Positions 25,704 through 35,480 of a DNA stretch of 64,000 nt are shown one piece after another. The position numbers were made by a program, and so were the translations under genes. The stretch's first letter is position 1, and each line of letters starts with the position of its first letter. This stretch comes from Thermococcus indicus. Its GTDB lineage: Archaea > Methanobacteriota_B > Thermococci > Thermococcales > Thermococcaceae. The stretch lies in assembly GCF_006274605.1 (NCBI RefSeq), contig NZ_CP040846.1, positions 1,557,041 through 1,621,040 on the forward strand, given 5' to 3'. The notes beneath the pieces are model-generated. The model saw only the letters and a list, made by a program, of their open reading frames with translations. It searched no databases and was not told where the DNA came from.

Positions 25704-28546
25704 ACCCCTGGAACTCCTACGCTCGGGCCCTCAGGGAGGTTGCTCCTTCAAAACTTCTCGGGAGCTTGATTGGGAGAAACGACCTCCCAGAGGAGTGGAG
25801 GCACCTTTCAAGCTATCCGGCTCTGGAAAACCCAGAGCTTGATAAGTTTGTTCTCAAGCACCCCATAAGCGCCGACGGGAAGCCCCTTGAGAACCTCAGC
25901 GTTTTCTGGTTCAATGCCAGCGATGAGCAAAGGGGGCGCTTCTTGGAAGCAATATCGAGGGCGGAGGAAAGAATTGCCACCGAAATAGAGAACTCTTCCT
26001 CTGTCGAAAAATTTGCAAAGCTATGGAACGGCCTGCCAGCGAAGCTGAAGGAGGAATACAGGAAAGTTCTTGAAGAGGGGAGATTTAAAAACGCCGATGC
26101 AATCGCTGAAGAGCTCGTTCATTTTCCAGCCGAGCCGGCTTTACCCGACCACGACTGGCTGAGCAGGCTGGACGTTTACGCCCTCGTGAGAACAGGAAAG
26201 GTCAAGCTTCTCCGCTTCAAGCTCTCGCCGGTTCAGGGGTTCATAGCCAACGCGAGAACCGAGCGGGACCTCTGGGCCGGCAGCCACATGCTGAGCCTGC
26301 TCACCTATCTCGCCATCTCGGAAATCTGGCGCTCCTTTGGACCGAACGCCCTTGTGATCCCCCATCTAAGGGGCCAACCTTTCTTCGAGCATGAGCTTGA
26401 TCTCAAGTCCCTGGAAGAGGAGCTTCACGTCGCCAACATGCCCAACAAGATCCTGGCTATGGTCCCAGAAAGTGCCAATATTGAGGCATTGAGGCACAGG
26501 ATAGAATCCAGGCTCAGGGACTTCATGGAGACCATCTTCCGCTCCGCCTGGGAGTTCTACGACATGGACCTGGAGTTCAAAATGGAGAGCGTTTACCTTG
26601 ACACCATTAGGGGACACTTCTCCGTAACCGTTGAGACTGTTCCTCTGGTGAAGCTCAATGAAGTCATAGAGGAGCCTCTTCGAGCTTACCTTGAAAAGCT
26701 CCCCGACGAGTTTGAGGGAGACGTTCACCATTACCCAGAGCTATTTGCGGTTCTTGACCAGAAGACCGATTTCTCCTCCCTCAACCATGAGAAACCTGAA
26801 CAGCCAATGGGATTCCGGTGCACGCTGTGCGGTGAGCACCTTGCCATAGGGGGAAGAGCCAACTACAAGGCTGTCTCAAAGGCGTGGGAAGAACTCAGGA
26901 AGCGCCTCACGATCAGGAAGGTTTACGACATCAAGGACAAGGAGCGCCTCTGCCCCGTCTGTCTCGCAAAGCGCTTCTATCCGAGGTTCTACTCCCTGTG
27001 GGTAGATGACTTCTCATGGGTTTCACGGGACTTCGGAGCGATTGCCAAAAAGACCAAACAGTCCGGGAATCTCAGGTTGAAGCGCTTCCGCTCGGTCAGT
27101 GAGGTTGCGATGAGGAGGCCAACGGAGAAAGCCTGGAGGCTCTTTGAGAGGGGCGAACTGGAGGTAAACGGAAGGCCCGTTACCTGGTACGATGTCTTCC
27201 TTTATATCGCCCTCGACTTCGTCCAGGAATGGCGCGGAACCTTCTCAAAGCCTACCTTCTCGGGAACCATTGCGGGGGAGTTTGAATCAACGCTGAAAAA
27301 TCTGGAGAAAGAGTTTGAGCCACTCTTCAGGAATCTGTCCCCGAACTCTGAGGCCCTCTACGTGGAGAACATCAGAGACACCGAAGCCCTGGCCAAGGTA
27401 TACGGGGTCGGGATTCAGGAGTTGCCTGAGAACGTCAGCCTGGACTCAATAGCAGCGATAATTTCCCGGATATCTGAACTGATAGGGGAACCCCCCAAGT
27501 ACTACGCGGTTCTCAAGATGGACGGCGATAACATGGGAAAGGTTCTCAGTGGTTCAAAGGCTGTGAAGGACGTTGGGGAATACTTTGTCAGTGAATCTAA
27601 AGTCGGCGCACTCAGACCAGTCACACCGGTAATCCACACAGCGATAACCCGTTCCCTGAGCAGGTTCGCCGTTGGACTGGTGCCGAACGTTGCCGAGACC
27701 CACGACGCGGAGCTTCTCTACGCGGGTGGCGACGATGTTCTGGCTCTCGTGCCCATTGACAGAGCGTTTTCCCTGTCCTACGATGTCCGGGGAGAGTTCA
27801 GCGAGAACTGGATTGGCCACGAGCCCCTCCAGGGCGACACAAGAAGCATGAGCGGCGGGCTTTTAATAAGCTATTACAAGGAGCCTCTCTACGCTATTAT
27901 CCCGGATGTTAACAAACTCGAACACCTCGCCAAGGAATCCGGGAGGAACGCCCTGGCCATCGGCTACAGGAAGCACAGTGGAGCGTTCTACAAGGTGGTC
28001 GTGAACTGGGAGACCTTCGAGAATGCCCGCTACGTCTATCTCCTCGATGCCCTTAGGAATGGAAAGCTCAGCAGAAAGCTGGCGTACGAACTGAACACGG
28101 AAACGTGGCCCAACGAACCATGGGCCGTTCTCAACCTGCTGAAGTACGAGTTCAGTAGGCACTCGAATTACGGGAGGGACGAAAGAGAAGAGTTCACCAA
28201 GATCCTGGCGTCTTTCCTATGGCTCGTAAAAAACGTGAGGGTGGTTCTAACGAGGGAGGAGCTGGGGGCAACAACGGAAAAGTCCCCCGAGGAAGTGAAC
28301 AAGGAGATAGCGAAAGTCGTGGCCAGCGACCCGGAGAGAGAATTCATCAGCCCGTTTAATAGCGTTGTCAGCGTTGCCAGGGCGCTGGTGGAGAACAGAA
28401 TGCCAGAGGCGATTGCAGAAAAGCAGTGGTTTGACGTGCTCTCCGAGAAGGTAGGGAGCAGAGTAGCTGGGATGGTGGTGAAAAAACAGGTCGCCGGAGC
28501 GGCCGTGCTCCTCAAAGTTCTCCTCGAAACGGGGGTGAGGAAATGA
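25700..28546 (+). CDS. cmr2: Type III-B Cas10 (Cmr2) with cyclase palm; HD nuclease motif not seen
   Basis: 948 residues. A zinc site is formed by CTLCGEHL (about 373) and CPVCLAKRF (about 418). The first palm motif is VLKMDGDNMGKVLSG (about 605) and the second is LLYAGGDDVLALVP (GGDD at 676-679), so synthesis of cyclic oligoadenylate on target RNA binding is expected. The Cmr2-typical stretch LLRFKLSPVQGFIANARTERDLWAGSHML is present. The N-terminal HD signature of Pyrococcus Cmr2 (LHDPPDK-like) is absent; the first 60 residues read MNPWNSYARALREV... instead, and the ATGA overlap with cmr1 leaves no room for a longer start. It probably lacks DNase activity. Confidence 0.95.
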   Translation: MNPWNSYARALREVAPSKLLGSLIGRNDLPEEWRHLSSYPALENPELDKFVLKHPISADGKPLENLSVFWFNASDEQRGRFLEAISRAEERIATEIENSSSVEKFAKLWNGLPAKLKEEYRKVLEEGRFKNADAIAEELVHFPAEPALPDHDWLSRLDVYALVRTGKVKLLRFKLSPVQGFIANARTERDLWAGSHMLSLLTYLAISEIWRSFGPNALVIPHLRGQPFFEHELDLKSLEEELHVANMPNKILAMVPESANIEALRHRIESRLRDFMETIFRSAWEFYDMDLEFKMESVYLDTIRGHFSVTVETVPLVKLNEVIEEPLRAYLEKLPDEFEGDVHHYPELFAVLDQKTDFSSLNHEKPEQPMGFRCTLCGEHLAIGGRANYKAVSKAWEELRKRLTIRKVYDIKDKERLCPVCLAKRFYPRFYSLWVDDFSWVSRDFGAIAKKTKQSGNLRLKRFRSVSEVAMRRPTEKAWRLFERGELEVNGRPVTWYDVFLYIALDFVQEWRGTFSKPTFSGTIAGEFESTLKNLEKEFEPLFRNLSPNSEALYVENIRDTEALAKVYGVGIQELPENVSLDSIAAIISRISELIGEPPKYYAVLKMDGDNMGKVLSGSKAVKDVGEYFVSESKVGALRPVTPVIHTAITRSLSRFAVGLVPNVAETHDAELLYAGGDDVLALVPIDRAFSLSYDVRGEFSENWIGHEPLQGDTRSMSGGLLISYYKEPLYAIIPDVNKLEHLAKESGRNALAIGYRKHSGAFYKVVVNWETFENARYVYLLDALRNGKLSRKLAYELNTETWPNEPWAVLNLLKYEFSRHSNYGRDEREEFTKILASFLWLVKNVRVVLTREELGATTEKSPEEVNKEIAKVVASDPEREFISPFNSVVSVARALVENRMPEAIAEKQWFDVLSEKVGSRVAGMVVKKQVAGAAVLLKVLLETGVRK

Positions 28547-29598
28547 TTGAGATAATCCCCAACGACGTTCTCTTCTTCAGAGAGAGCCGGGACTTCACAG
28601 CCGGTCAGAACCACGTGGGCAGGACGATTGAGCCACTCCCCCACACCGTTGCCGGAGCGCTGATGGGAGCGCTCTTTGTGAGGGATCATCTGGAGATTCT
28701 CAACCTGGAAATCTCAGACGGTAGGATCGTGAAGGTTTCGGAAAACGGGGGCAACTGGCATCCAGGCTTTTCAATAGAGGGAGTTTTCTTCCACGACGGC
28801 ACGGGACCACTCTTCAGAATTCCGATGGACATCGTTGAGACCGAGGGCGGCATCGCCGAGCTGAGGCCATATAATCCCATTGAAGGGGAGCGTGCCGTTT
28901 TCGCCCGCGGAAATGATGGTTCCAGAACTCTGAGGTTCTCACCGCTCAACGGCTTTACGAGCTGGGATTTTATCAGGGGATACCTTGAAGGAAGGCCAAA
29001 CTTCGATGGAATTCACGCCGAGATACCATATGTGAAGGAGGAACGCGTTGGGATAGCCCTTGACAGATCAAGAACGACGGTGCGAGGGTTACTCTACAGG
29101 GCCGAGTTCCTTAGACTCCTTGAGGTGGAAAGAAGGTTTAGAATAGCTGTTTACCTTTCCCAAGGTGACGAAGAGAAATTGATGGAAGCGCTAGGGAAGG
29201 AGGGGAAGCTGAAGCTCGGGGGCGAATCGAGGTTCGCGGGCTTCAGGTTCACCGACGGAAAATTGCCCGCTGCCATGGGCAGAAGCGTCAATGCAGGCGA
29301 CATCATAAGGGTTTATCTGGCCACGCCCGCCGTTGGAAAGGTGGAGGAACTGAAGGAAGGGATAACCTCCAGGCTGGGAGGTAAGGTCAGGTTCCTTAGG
29401 CTCTTCACAGGACGGAGAATACTGGTTACAGGATGGGACATGGTTGAGAGGATGCCAAAGCCCCTCAAGTACGCCCTGCCAGCAGGGACGGTCCTCTGGT
29501 TCGAGGCAAAGGAGCCCCTTAACATTTCCGGAAAGCTCCGTATCGGCGAGATGACATGGGCCGGTTACGGTCTTGTCTTCATGGGGGTGCTAGGTTGA
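28543..29598 (+). CDS. cmr3: Type III-B RAMP protein Cmr3 (Cas5 group)
   Basis: 351 residues. Begins IEIIPNDVLFFRESRDFTAGQNHVGRTIEPLPHTVAGAL, the standard Cmr3 N-terminus, and has the C-terminal RAMP loop (EMTWAGYGLVFMG). Cmr3 sits with Cmr2 at the crRNA 5'-tag end. It overlaps cmr2 upstream (ATGA) and csx1 downstream (TTGA). Confidence 0.95.
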   Translation: MIEIIPNDVLFFRESRDFTAGQNHVGRTIEPLPHTVAGALMGALFVRDHLEILNLEISDGRIVKVSENGGNWHPGFSIEGVFFHDGTGPLFRIPMDIVETEGGIAELRPYNPIEGERAVFARGNDGSRTLRFSPLNGFTSWDFIRGYLEGRPNFDGIHAEIPYVKEERVGIALDRSRTTVRGLLYRAEFLRLLEVERRFRIAVYLSQGDEEKLMEALGKEGKLKLGGESRFAGFRFTDGKLPAAMGRSVNAGDIIRVYLATPAVGKVEELKEGITSRLGGKVRFLRLFTGRRILVTGWDMVERMPKPLKYALPAGTVLWFEAKEPLNISGKLRIGEMTWAGYGLVFMGVLG

Positions 29599-31127
29599 AA
29601 AGGGTTCTTGTGGCTACCTGGGGGAACCCGTTCCAGTGGGAGGCCATAGAATACAGCGCTGATTGCAAATCGCTAGGACTCAGCGACTGTCAAAATGTGA
29701 AGGAGGAAAACGTGAGCACGCTGCCTGTTCTTTTGAAGGCCTTGAAACCTCAGAAAACCATAATACTCGTCCTTGACACCCTGGCGAACCTGACGCTCAG
29801 GAACGACGTCCCAGCTAGGAAGATGGAAAGCTACGATAACGTCAAGGCGGACGTCGAGGAAAGGGTCAGGTGGTTCATAGAGAACCGCGTAAATCCATAC
29901 ATGAGTGAAGAGGACCGCGCCCTGCTCGATGACGTCGAGATAGTGGTTCTGCCTGGTGTTGGAGAGTTCAGCAACGTCAGCGTGGAGGGCGACGTTCTTG
30001 ACTTCTACTCCTCTGTCCTGAAGGTTCTCGCCGAGAGGCTCCCGGTTGAGGACACCGAAGTAATCCTTGACTTAACCCACGGGATAAACTTCATGCCTGT
30101 TCTGACTTACCGGGCGCTCAATGCTCTGCTCGGTATACTAGCTTACCTCCGCACCGCGAGGCTGTACGTGGTAAACTCTGAACCCTTCCCTCAGGGAGAA
30201 AGGGAGTGGAAGGAGAAAATAAAGCCCCTCTCTGTTCTCAACATGAAGCTCGTGGAGTACCTTGAGCTGAGGCCCAGACCGCTCTACTCGACGATTTCGA
30301 GCAGGCCAAAATGGTCGGCCTTCATAAGCTCCGTTACCAACGGTTTTCCGCTGGCGTTCGCAACTTTCTATCCTTCGCAGAAGGAGGTTGAGGAGTACTT
30401 GGAGAGAGAGCACCTCGATTTCCTCAACAACATTGTGGTGTCCTTTAGACCCGATCCCACTGGGGTAATGAAGCTCCACGTTCTCCGCGGAAAATCCCTG
30501 AGCAAGGACTTCAGAACCGCTGTAAAGCTCCACTACATGTTAAGGGTCTTTGGAACGGAGTTCAAAGGTTACCCGAAGAAAGAGGTTACCCTCGACGAGC
30601 TCGTGAGGATAACGAACAGGCTCTTCTCCAGGATGCCCAGGATTGGCATAGTCGTTGGAGACCAGCTGAGGGAACTCTGCAGGCTCATCAAAGGAGGCTA
30701 TGAATACGTTAATGGCACGAGCCGGTTCAGGCCGGGGGTTCTCGACAGACTTTCGGGGAAGCATGTTGATAAGCCATTGCTTCCCCTCAAGAGGGGCAAG
30801 AAAATAGCCCTTGGGAAACTGAGGAGTGCCATGCGATTAACTTCCCCGTCGGTGGGTTCAGTGAACCCCACCCCTGACATCAGGAACTTCATAGCCCACT
30901 CCGGCTTTGAGTACAACCTGGTCTTCGTGAGGTACGATGGAACGGACATCTACTGGTCATACGGAAAAATGGGGTGTGGCAAGCTCGTGAAGGCCGATGA
31001 AAACTGCGAGAGCAGGTGCGCGAGAATTGACGAAACCCTCTCCACGTGCTCCTGCTCAGACGACGTTGTTGTTTGCTTCCTCATAGGCGCGCTCAAGATG
31101 AAAAATTCAAAGGGGGTGGTCTGCTGA
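29595..31127 (+). CDS. csx1: Csx1-family CARF-HEPN ribonuclease with cysteine-rich tail
   Basis: 510 residues from a TTG that overlaps the cmr3 stop (TTGA). The N-terminal CARF-type domain reads KRVLVATWGNPFQWEAIEYS ... EVILDLTHGINFMPVLTYRA. The C-terminal HEPN domain has the R-x4-H active site in RNFIAHSGF (R430, H435). Csx1 enzymes are RNases switched on by cyclic oligoadenylate from Cas10. After HEPN comes a tail with seven cysteines in the last ~52 residues (ENCESRC, STCSC and others), unusual for a cytosolic hyperthermophile protein. It lies inside the cmr operon, between cmr3 and cmr4. Confidence 0.9.
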   Translation: MKRVLVATWGNPFQWEAIEYSADCKSLGLSDCQNVKEENVSTLPVLLKALKPQKTIILVLDTLANLTLRNDVPARKMESYDNVKADVEERVRWFIENRVNPYMSEEDRALLDDVEIVVLPGVGEFSNVSVEGDVLDFYSSVLKVLAERLPVEDTEVILDLTHGINFMPVLTYRALNALLGILAYLRTARLYVVNSEPFPQGEREWKEKIKPLSVLNMKLVEYLELRPRPLYSTISSRPKWSAFISSVTNGFPLAFATFYPSQKEVEEYLEREHLDFLNNIVVSFRPDPTGVMKLHVLRGKSLSKDFRTAVKLHYMLRVFGTEFKGYPKKEVTLDELVRITNRLFSRMPRIGIVVGDQLRELCRLIKGGYEYVNGTSRFRPGVLDRLSGKHVDKPLLPLKRGKKIALGKLRSAMRLTSPSVGSVNPTPDIRNFIAHSGFEYNLVFVRYDGTDIYWSYGKMGCGKLVKADENCESRCARIDETLSTCSCSDDVVVCFLIGALKMKNSKGVVC

Positions 31128-32128
31128 TGAAGAGCCTAGTCTTGGGTCTCTACGCCGTGACTCCCCTGCACCCGGGGAGCGGCTCGGAGATAAGCGTTAT
31201 CGACCTGCCGATACAGAGGGAAAGACACACCGGCTTTCCCGTGATATGGGGTCAGAGCCTCAAGGGTGTTCTCAGGAGTGCATTCGGAGATTATGAACTT
31301 GAAAGTAGGGAAGAAAGCGGACAGAAGCTCCGGGAGATCATTAAAGCAGAGCTCTTAGAGATAGAGAAGAAACTAAAATCTGACATACCCGAAGAAGAAG
31401 TCAAGGAGCTGATAACAAGGAAAACCGAGCTAGAAAATCTCCTTCTCTCACCACCGATGACGACGGCAATATTCGGACCCCCAACCAACAGAGCCAGCGA
31501 ACACGCGGGAGCGATAGCTGTCGGCGACGCGAAGATACTCCTCTTCCCTGTCAGGAGCGCAAATGGCGTCTTCGCCTACGTCACCAGCCCGATGGTGCTT
31601 GAGCGGTTTAAGAGAGACCTCCAGCTCGCGGGCCGCAACGCTGATTTTGAAGTCCCTGCGGTCGGGAAGGGCAAGGCGCTCGTTACCGGTAATTCCGACG
31701 TTGAAAACAACGGCAGGGTAATTCTTGAGGAGCTGGTTCTCGACGTTGAGGACAGGGTTGACGAGAAGGTGATAGATGCAATCAAACTCGTCCTCCCGGA
31801 GGGCATCGACGTTTCCAGGAGGATCGTCATAGTGGACGACGACGTCTTCTCAACCTTCGTGAGGCTCTCCACCGAGATAGTGGCAAGGGTTGCGATAGAC
31901 GCCTCGAAGGGGACGGTAAAGCAGGGTGGCCTCTGGTACGAGGAGTTCCTACCCAGCGATACGCTGCTCTACTCTGTGATAATCGTTGGCAACCCAAGGG
32001 GAGGGGCGCTGAAGAGCGAAGAGGAAGTAGAAGAGACTCTGAGGGGATTCATCACGGATACCAGATACCTCCAGGTCGGGGGCGACGAGACTGTTGGGAA
32101 GGGCTTCGTTCTGGCGAAGCCGGGGTGA
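31127..32128 (+). CDS. cmr4: Type III-B RAMP protein Cmr4 (Cas7 backbone)
   Basis: 333 residues starting at the ATG that shares a base with the csx1 stop. Opening LGLYAVTPLHPGSGSEISVIDLPIQRERHTGFPVIWGQSLKGVLR is diagnostic of Cmr4. The loop ending HTGFPVIWG is followed by a helix-rich insert (residues about 50-105) with heptad-like charge pattern. Cmr4 forms the backbone and cuts target RNA; the catalytic Asp of this family is expected near IDLPIQRE. It ends GGDETVGKGFV, the glycine-rich RAMP loop. Confidence 0.95.
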   Translation: MKSLVLGLYAVTPLHPGSGSEISVIDLPIQRERHTGFPVIWGQSLKGVLRSAFGDYELESREESGQKLREIIKAELLEIEKKLKSDIPEEEVKELITRKTELENLLLSPPMTTAIFGPPTNRASEHAGAIAVGDAKILLFPVRSANGVFAYVTSPMVLERFKRDLQLAGRNADFEVPAVGKGKALVTGNSDVENNGRVILEELVLDVEDRVDEKVIDAIKLVLPEGIDVSRRIVIVDDDVFSTFVRLSTEIVARVAIDASKGTVKQGGLWYEEFLPSDTLLYSVIIVGNPRGGALKSEEEVEETLRGFITDTRYLQVGGDETVGKGFVLAKPG

Positions 32129-32694
32129 TGAGGATGGACATCAAGACGCTTGACCAGGAGCGGGCCGAGTTCGCCTACAGGAGCGTTCTTGAAGTTGCAA
32201 ACCTCTCAGTAAAGGACAGTAAAGGCAATGATAGAGGCTCTGAGGTTGGGAGCAAGTACCGCTCTTACGTCAAGAGTGCCCCTGTGCTGATCCTCACCAA
32301 CGGCCTTGGGCAGGCGCTGGCCTTTTACAGATCAAAAATAAAACCTGAAGCTAACATTGTTGGACCTAATGAGAACACAGACAATCAGAATAATTCAGTA
32401 CTCTACACTAAGCTTCCAGAATGGATAATCAAGATGATGACTGAGACCAAAACTGATAAGACACCAAAGTTCTCAGCTGACAGACTTGCTTATGCCTACC
32501 TCTACAAGCACATAGCCGAGTGGCTCGGCGAGAGGGGTCTCACCGACGGAAAGGACCCGCTGAAGGCCTACACCGAGAAGAACGCCCTCAATGCTGTCCT
32601 TTTGACCGAGGAGACCATAGCCTTTCTCAACTGGTTGAGACGCTTCGCAGATGCGATGCTGGAGGAGGACAAGGAAAGCGGTGAAGGGGCATGA
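32128..32694 (+). CDS. cmr5: Type III-B small subunit Cmr5 (Cas11)
   Basis: 188 residues from the ATG at 32128, which overlaps the cmr4 stop; an ATG at 32134 is also possible. All-helical with the family pattern LDQERAEFAYRSVLEVA ... KYRSYVKSAPVLILTNGLGQALAFYRSK ... AYAYLYKHIAEWL. Cmr5 lines the inner filament of the effector complex. It overlaps cmr6 by ATGA. Confidence 0.94.
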   Translation: MRMDIKTLDQERAEFAYRSVLEVANLSVKDSKGNDRGSEVGSKYRSYVKSAPVLILTNGLGQALAFYRSKIKPEANIVGPNENTDNQNNSVLYTKLPEWIIKMMTETKTDKTPKFSADRLAYAYLYKHIAEWLGERGLTDGKDPLKAYTEKNALNAVLLTEETIAFLNWLRRFADAMLEEDKESGEGA

Positions 32695-33770
32695 GGAGAA
32701 ACTTCAAAGACAGCGCGTGGGGGAACAGGAGACCCGATAGAAAAAGCCGAGGCTTCCACCGTAAGGTGAGGAGGAAGGGGGAAAGCAGGAATCGAAACGC
32801 CTGCTACTATCTCCCAAGAGACACCTTGAGTGCCCTTGAAATCTCCAACCCGAGTGAAAAGTTCCTAAACACCAAAGACGTCAAAAACCTCTCCCTGCTC
32901 CTCGACAAGTTTGCCCCCTATTCCAAAGAAAAGGGCTTAGTAAACGACTGCCACTCCGAAAACCCCAAGGCCAGCGGGAACGTTCTCAAAACCCTCCTCG
33001 GGGAAATAAAGGTGCCTGGAGAAGCAGTCTCGCTGTACAAGGACTACTTCAGGCTCTATGAAATGTTTGTGAACAGTATCGGGGCGGAAAAAGAAATCCT
33101 TGCTTCAAGGACGAGGCTCGTGGTTGGCCTCGGCGATGAGAGCGTCTATGAGACCAGCATAAGGCTCCTCAGGAACTACGGCGTTCCCTACATCCCCGGC
33201 TCGGCACTGAAGGGAATAACGAGGGCATGGGCAACGGAGATGATGGCGGAGCTGTTGGATGGGGCCGGTGGTTTCAGCGGGGACTTCTACGAGCGCGCGG
33301 GCCAGGTTCAGAAGTTTCTCAGCGAGGGAAAAGCCGGGAAATTTCCGGAGAATTCTGAAGTAACTCCCTCCGGAGAGATTGAGGAGTTCGTGAACACCGT
33401 TGGGGTCGGAAATAGCCCCAGAAGAATAGCAGAGAAACTCGTTGAACTCTTTGGAACGACTAAAAACCGGGGCAAGGCCATCTTCCTCGATGCTCTGCCG
33501 GTTCCTCCTGGCAGGGGCGACTGGCACCTTTTCGAGTGGGACATAATGAACCCCCACTACGGGCCGTACTACCAGAGAGGTGAACCTCCAGGCGACTGGC
33601 ACAGCCCCGTTCCGGTAATCTTCCTGACGGTAAAGGCCAAAACGCCGTTCCTCTTTGGAGTCGCTGGCGAGATGAAGGAGACCGCCTGGGAACTGCTCAA
33701 ACTGGCCATCGAAAATCACGGCGTTGGGGCTAAAACGACCCTCGGCTACGGGCGTTTCAACGTTCCCTGA
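32691..33770 (+). CDS. cmr6: Type III-B RAMP protein Cmr6 (Cas7 group)
   Basis: 359 residues. The RAMP core reads RTRLVVGLGDESVYETSIRLLRNYGVPYIPGSALKGITRAW, with the 'PGSALKG' signature, and the C-terminal loop GVGAKTTLGYGRFNV. The first ~40 residues are very basic (RRNFKDSAWGNRRPDRKSRG) and may touch RNA. It is the last gene of the cas1-cas2-cmr1-2-3-csx1-4-5-6 operon and ends where the second leader begins. Confidence 0.94.
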   Translation: MRRNFKDSAWGNRRPDRKSRGFHRKVRRKGESRNRNACYYLPRDTLSALEISNPSEKFLNTKDVKNLSLLLDKFAPYSKEKGLVNDCHSENPKASGNVLKTLLGEIKVPGEAVSLYKDYFRLYEMFVNSIGAEKEILASRTRLVVGLGDESVYETSIRLLRNYGVPYIPGSALKGITRAWATEMMAELLDGAGGFSGDFYERAGQVQKFLSEGKAGKFPENSEVTPSGEIEEFVNTVGVGNSPRRIAEKLVELFGTTKNRGKAIFLDALPVPPGRGDWHLFEWDIMNPHYGPYYQRGEPPGDWHSPVPVIFLTVKAKTPFLFGVAGEMKETAWELLKLAIENHGVGAKTTLGYGRFNVP

Positions 33771-34441
33771 GGTTTCCATCAATTTCCCCATAACGCCAGC
33801 ATCAACGAAACCCAGCGTTGTTGCCCTGTCCTTCTTAACTTTTCTTAATTGTAATTTATCTGGTGGGATCCCGATTATGGATGTCTGGGTTTGGCCCTGT
33901 TTCTAGATTTTAGTATTTTATTGGCCTAGACTTTTTGCTATAGTAAAGCGCTGAGCTCGGCAAGATTGTAAAATTTTGGAAGAGCTAAAAAACATCTTTT
34001 TAGGACTTTTTGGGCTGAAATGAGATTTTAAGAACGTTTTAACGTGAGTTGGGAGTTTTACTCATAGTTTAGAGATTGAGGGATTTTTGTCCCTTTTTTC
34101 AGACCTTGAAGGTTTTTGCAGGAATCCCGATTGTGGATTTTTGAAAACTTCGGAGTTTTTGGATTTTGAGACTCTGTACCTCTAGACTTTAGGCGCTCGT
34201 AAGGCGCTTGATTAAAAGCAGTCTTAAATTTCTTGGGAGGGATTCTCTCGGCTGTTTAAGGATTCCAGTCGAAGTTCCAAGTTTGTAGGCTTATAGTTTC
34301 TTCCCGTTTTTCATACCGGTTCCATTTCTTCTTTCGTGTCCATTTTAATGTTTCTTCCATTGAATTCGTCTCCCGCAAGCGTAATGTTTTTAAGAGGTTG
34401 ATTTGCATCTTTACTTACCTAAAGGGGTCTCCAGAGGCATG
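33771..34441 (+). promoter_or_regulatory. CRISPR leader of the long array
   Basis: 671 AT-rich bases without a credible gene, between cmr6 and repeat 1. It shares ordered blocks with the other leader (GATCCCGATTATGG-like, GCAGGAATCCCGATT, GCGCTTGATTAAAAGCAGT, TTTTTAAGAGGTTG). The TTTTTAAGAGG block lies about 50 bases before the first repeat and is the likely array promoter. Confidence 0.7.
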
Positions 34442-35480
34442 GTTTACGCAGAACATAGTTGTTTGGAAACCTCGTATGAGATCGTTTTTGGGACAGCAAA
34501 AACATGTCTTATGTTTACGCAGAACATAGTTGTTTGGAAACCCAACCCTGTAAAAGTAGCCATTCATCAGTTTCTCCATCCCATGGTTTACGCAGAACAT
34601 AGTTGTTTGGAAACAAAATATCCTTGTCCAAGGCCACCATGATTATTTTGGCTTTGATGTTTACGCAGAACATAGTTGTTTGGAAACCTTCTCTGCAACT
34701 CCAGGAATTTTCGCACTCACTGGTGAGTCAACATGTTTACGCAGAACATAGTTGTTTGGAAACCTCTATGTACTCCCGGTCACAGCTTAAGAGCCACTTT
34801 GCCCGTTTACGCAGAACATAGTTGTTTGGAAACGCCTTTGAAGGAACTTACGGGCCATTTGAACTTGGGAAGTTTACGCAGAACATAGTTGTTTGGAAAC
34901 CCCCTCCGGATCAAAAAATACGTAAATCCTATCACTTTCTATTTTCACGTTTACGCAGAACATAGTTGTTTGGAAAATGCCGATCATACGCGATAAGCCC
35001 CAGTCTGATTGCTCTTCAGTTTACGCAGAACATAGTTGTTTGGAAAAGTTTGCTTCCGTTGGCTCCTTCAACGCGTCCTCCATGAGCTTCGTTTACGCAG
35101 AACATAGTTGTTTGGAAAAGTCTTATTTTTTCGGTGAGATTTCTCGCTACCTCCTCCGCGTTTACGCAGAACATAGTTGTTTGGAAAAGCATCCCATTCC
35201 TTGTCCGCCCACCTTCTGCTATCTTGTCTGTCGTTTACGCAGAACATAGTTGTTTGGAAACCTCCTTGGCAGGCTTTCCAGAATCATAGCAAATGTGGTC
35301 GAAAGTTTACGCAGAACATAGTTGTTTGGAAACACCCATGTGCCCTTCTCTGGGAGCTCCGGGGCTTCTGTTTCAAGTTTACGCAGAACATAGTTGTTTG
35401 GAAACTGCAAGCCTGTGCAAGTCGGCGATATGCCTGCCCAACTTCCATTGACGTTTACGCAGAACATAGTTGTTTGGAAA
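34442..35480 (+). CRISPR. CRISPR array: 15 repeats, 14 spacers
   Basis: Identical 28-base repeats (GTTTACGCAG ... GTTTGGAAA) start at 34442, 34513, 34586, 34659, 34735, 34805, 34872, 34949, 35019, 35091, 35160, 35233, 35305, 35377 and 35453. Spacers are 39-49 bases, the long and variable kind seen with type III systems. The base after the repeat is C in most copies, A in copies 8-11 and G in the last. No degenerate repeat is seen at the far end. The leader is on the left, so the newest spacers are at the left. Confidence 0.97.

Noticed and set aside
34470-35452. Self-targeting or identifiable spacer targets
   Set aside because: I saw no obvious match in the window by eye, but a real search against plasmids, viruses and the genome was not possible, so no claim is made.
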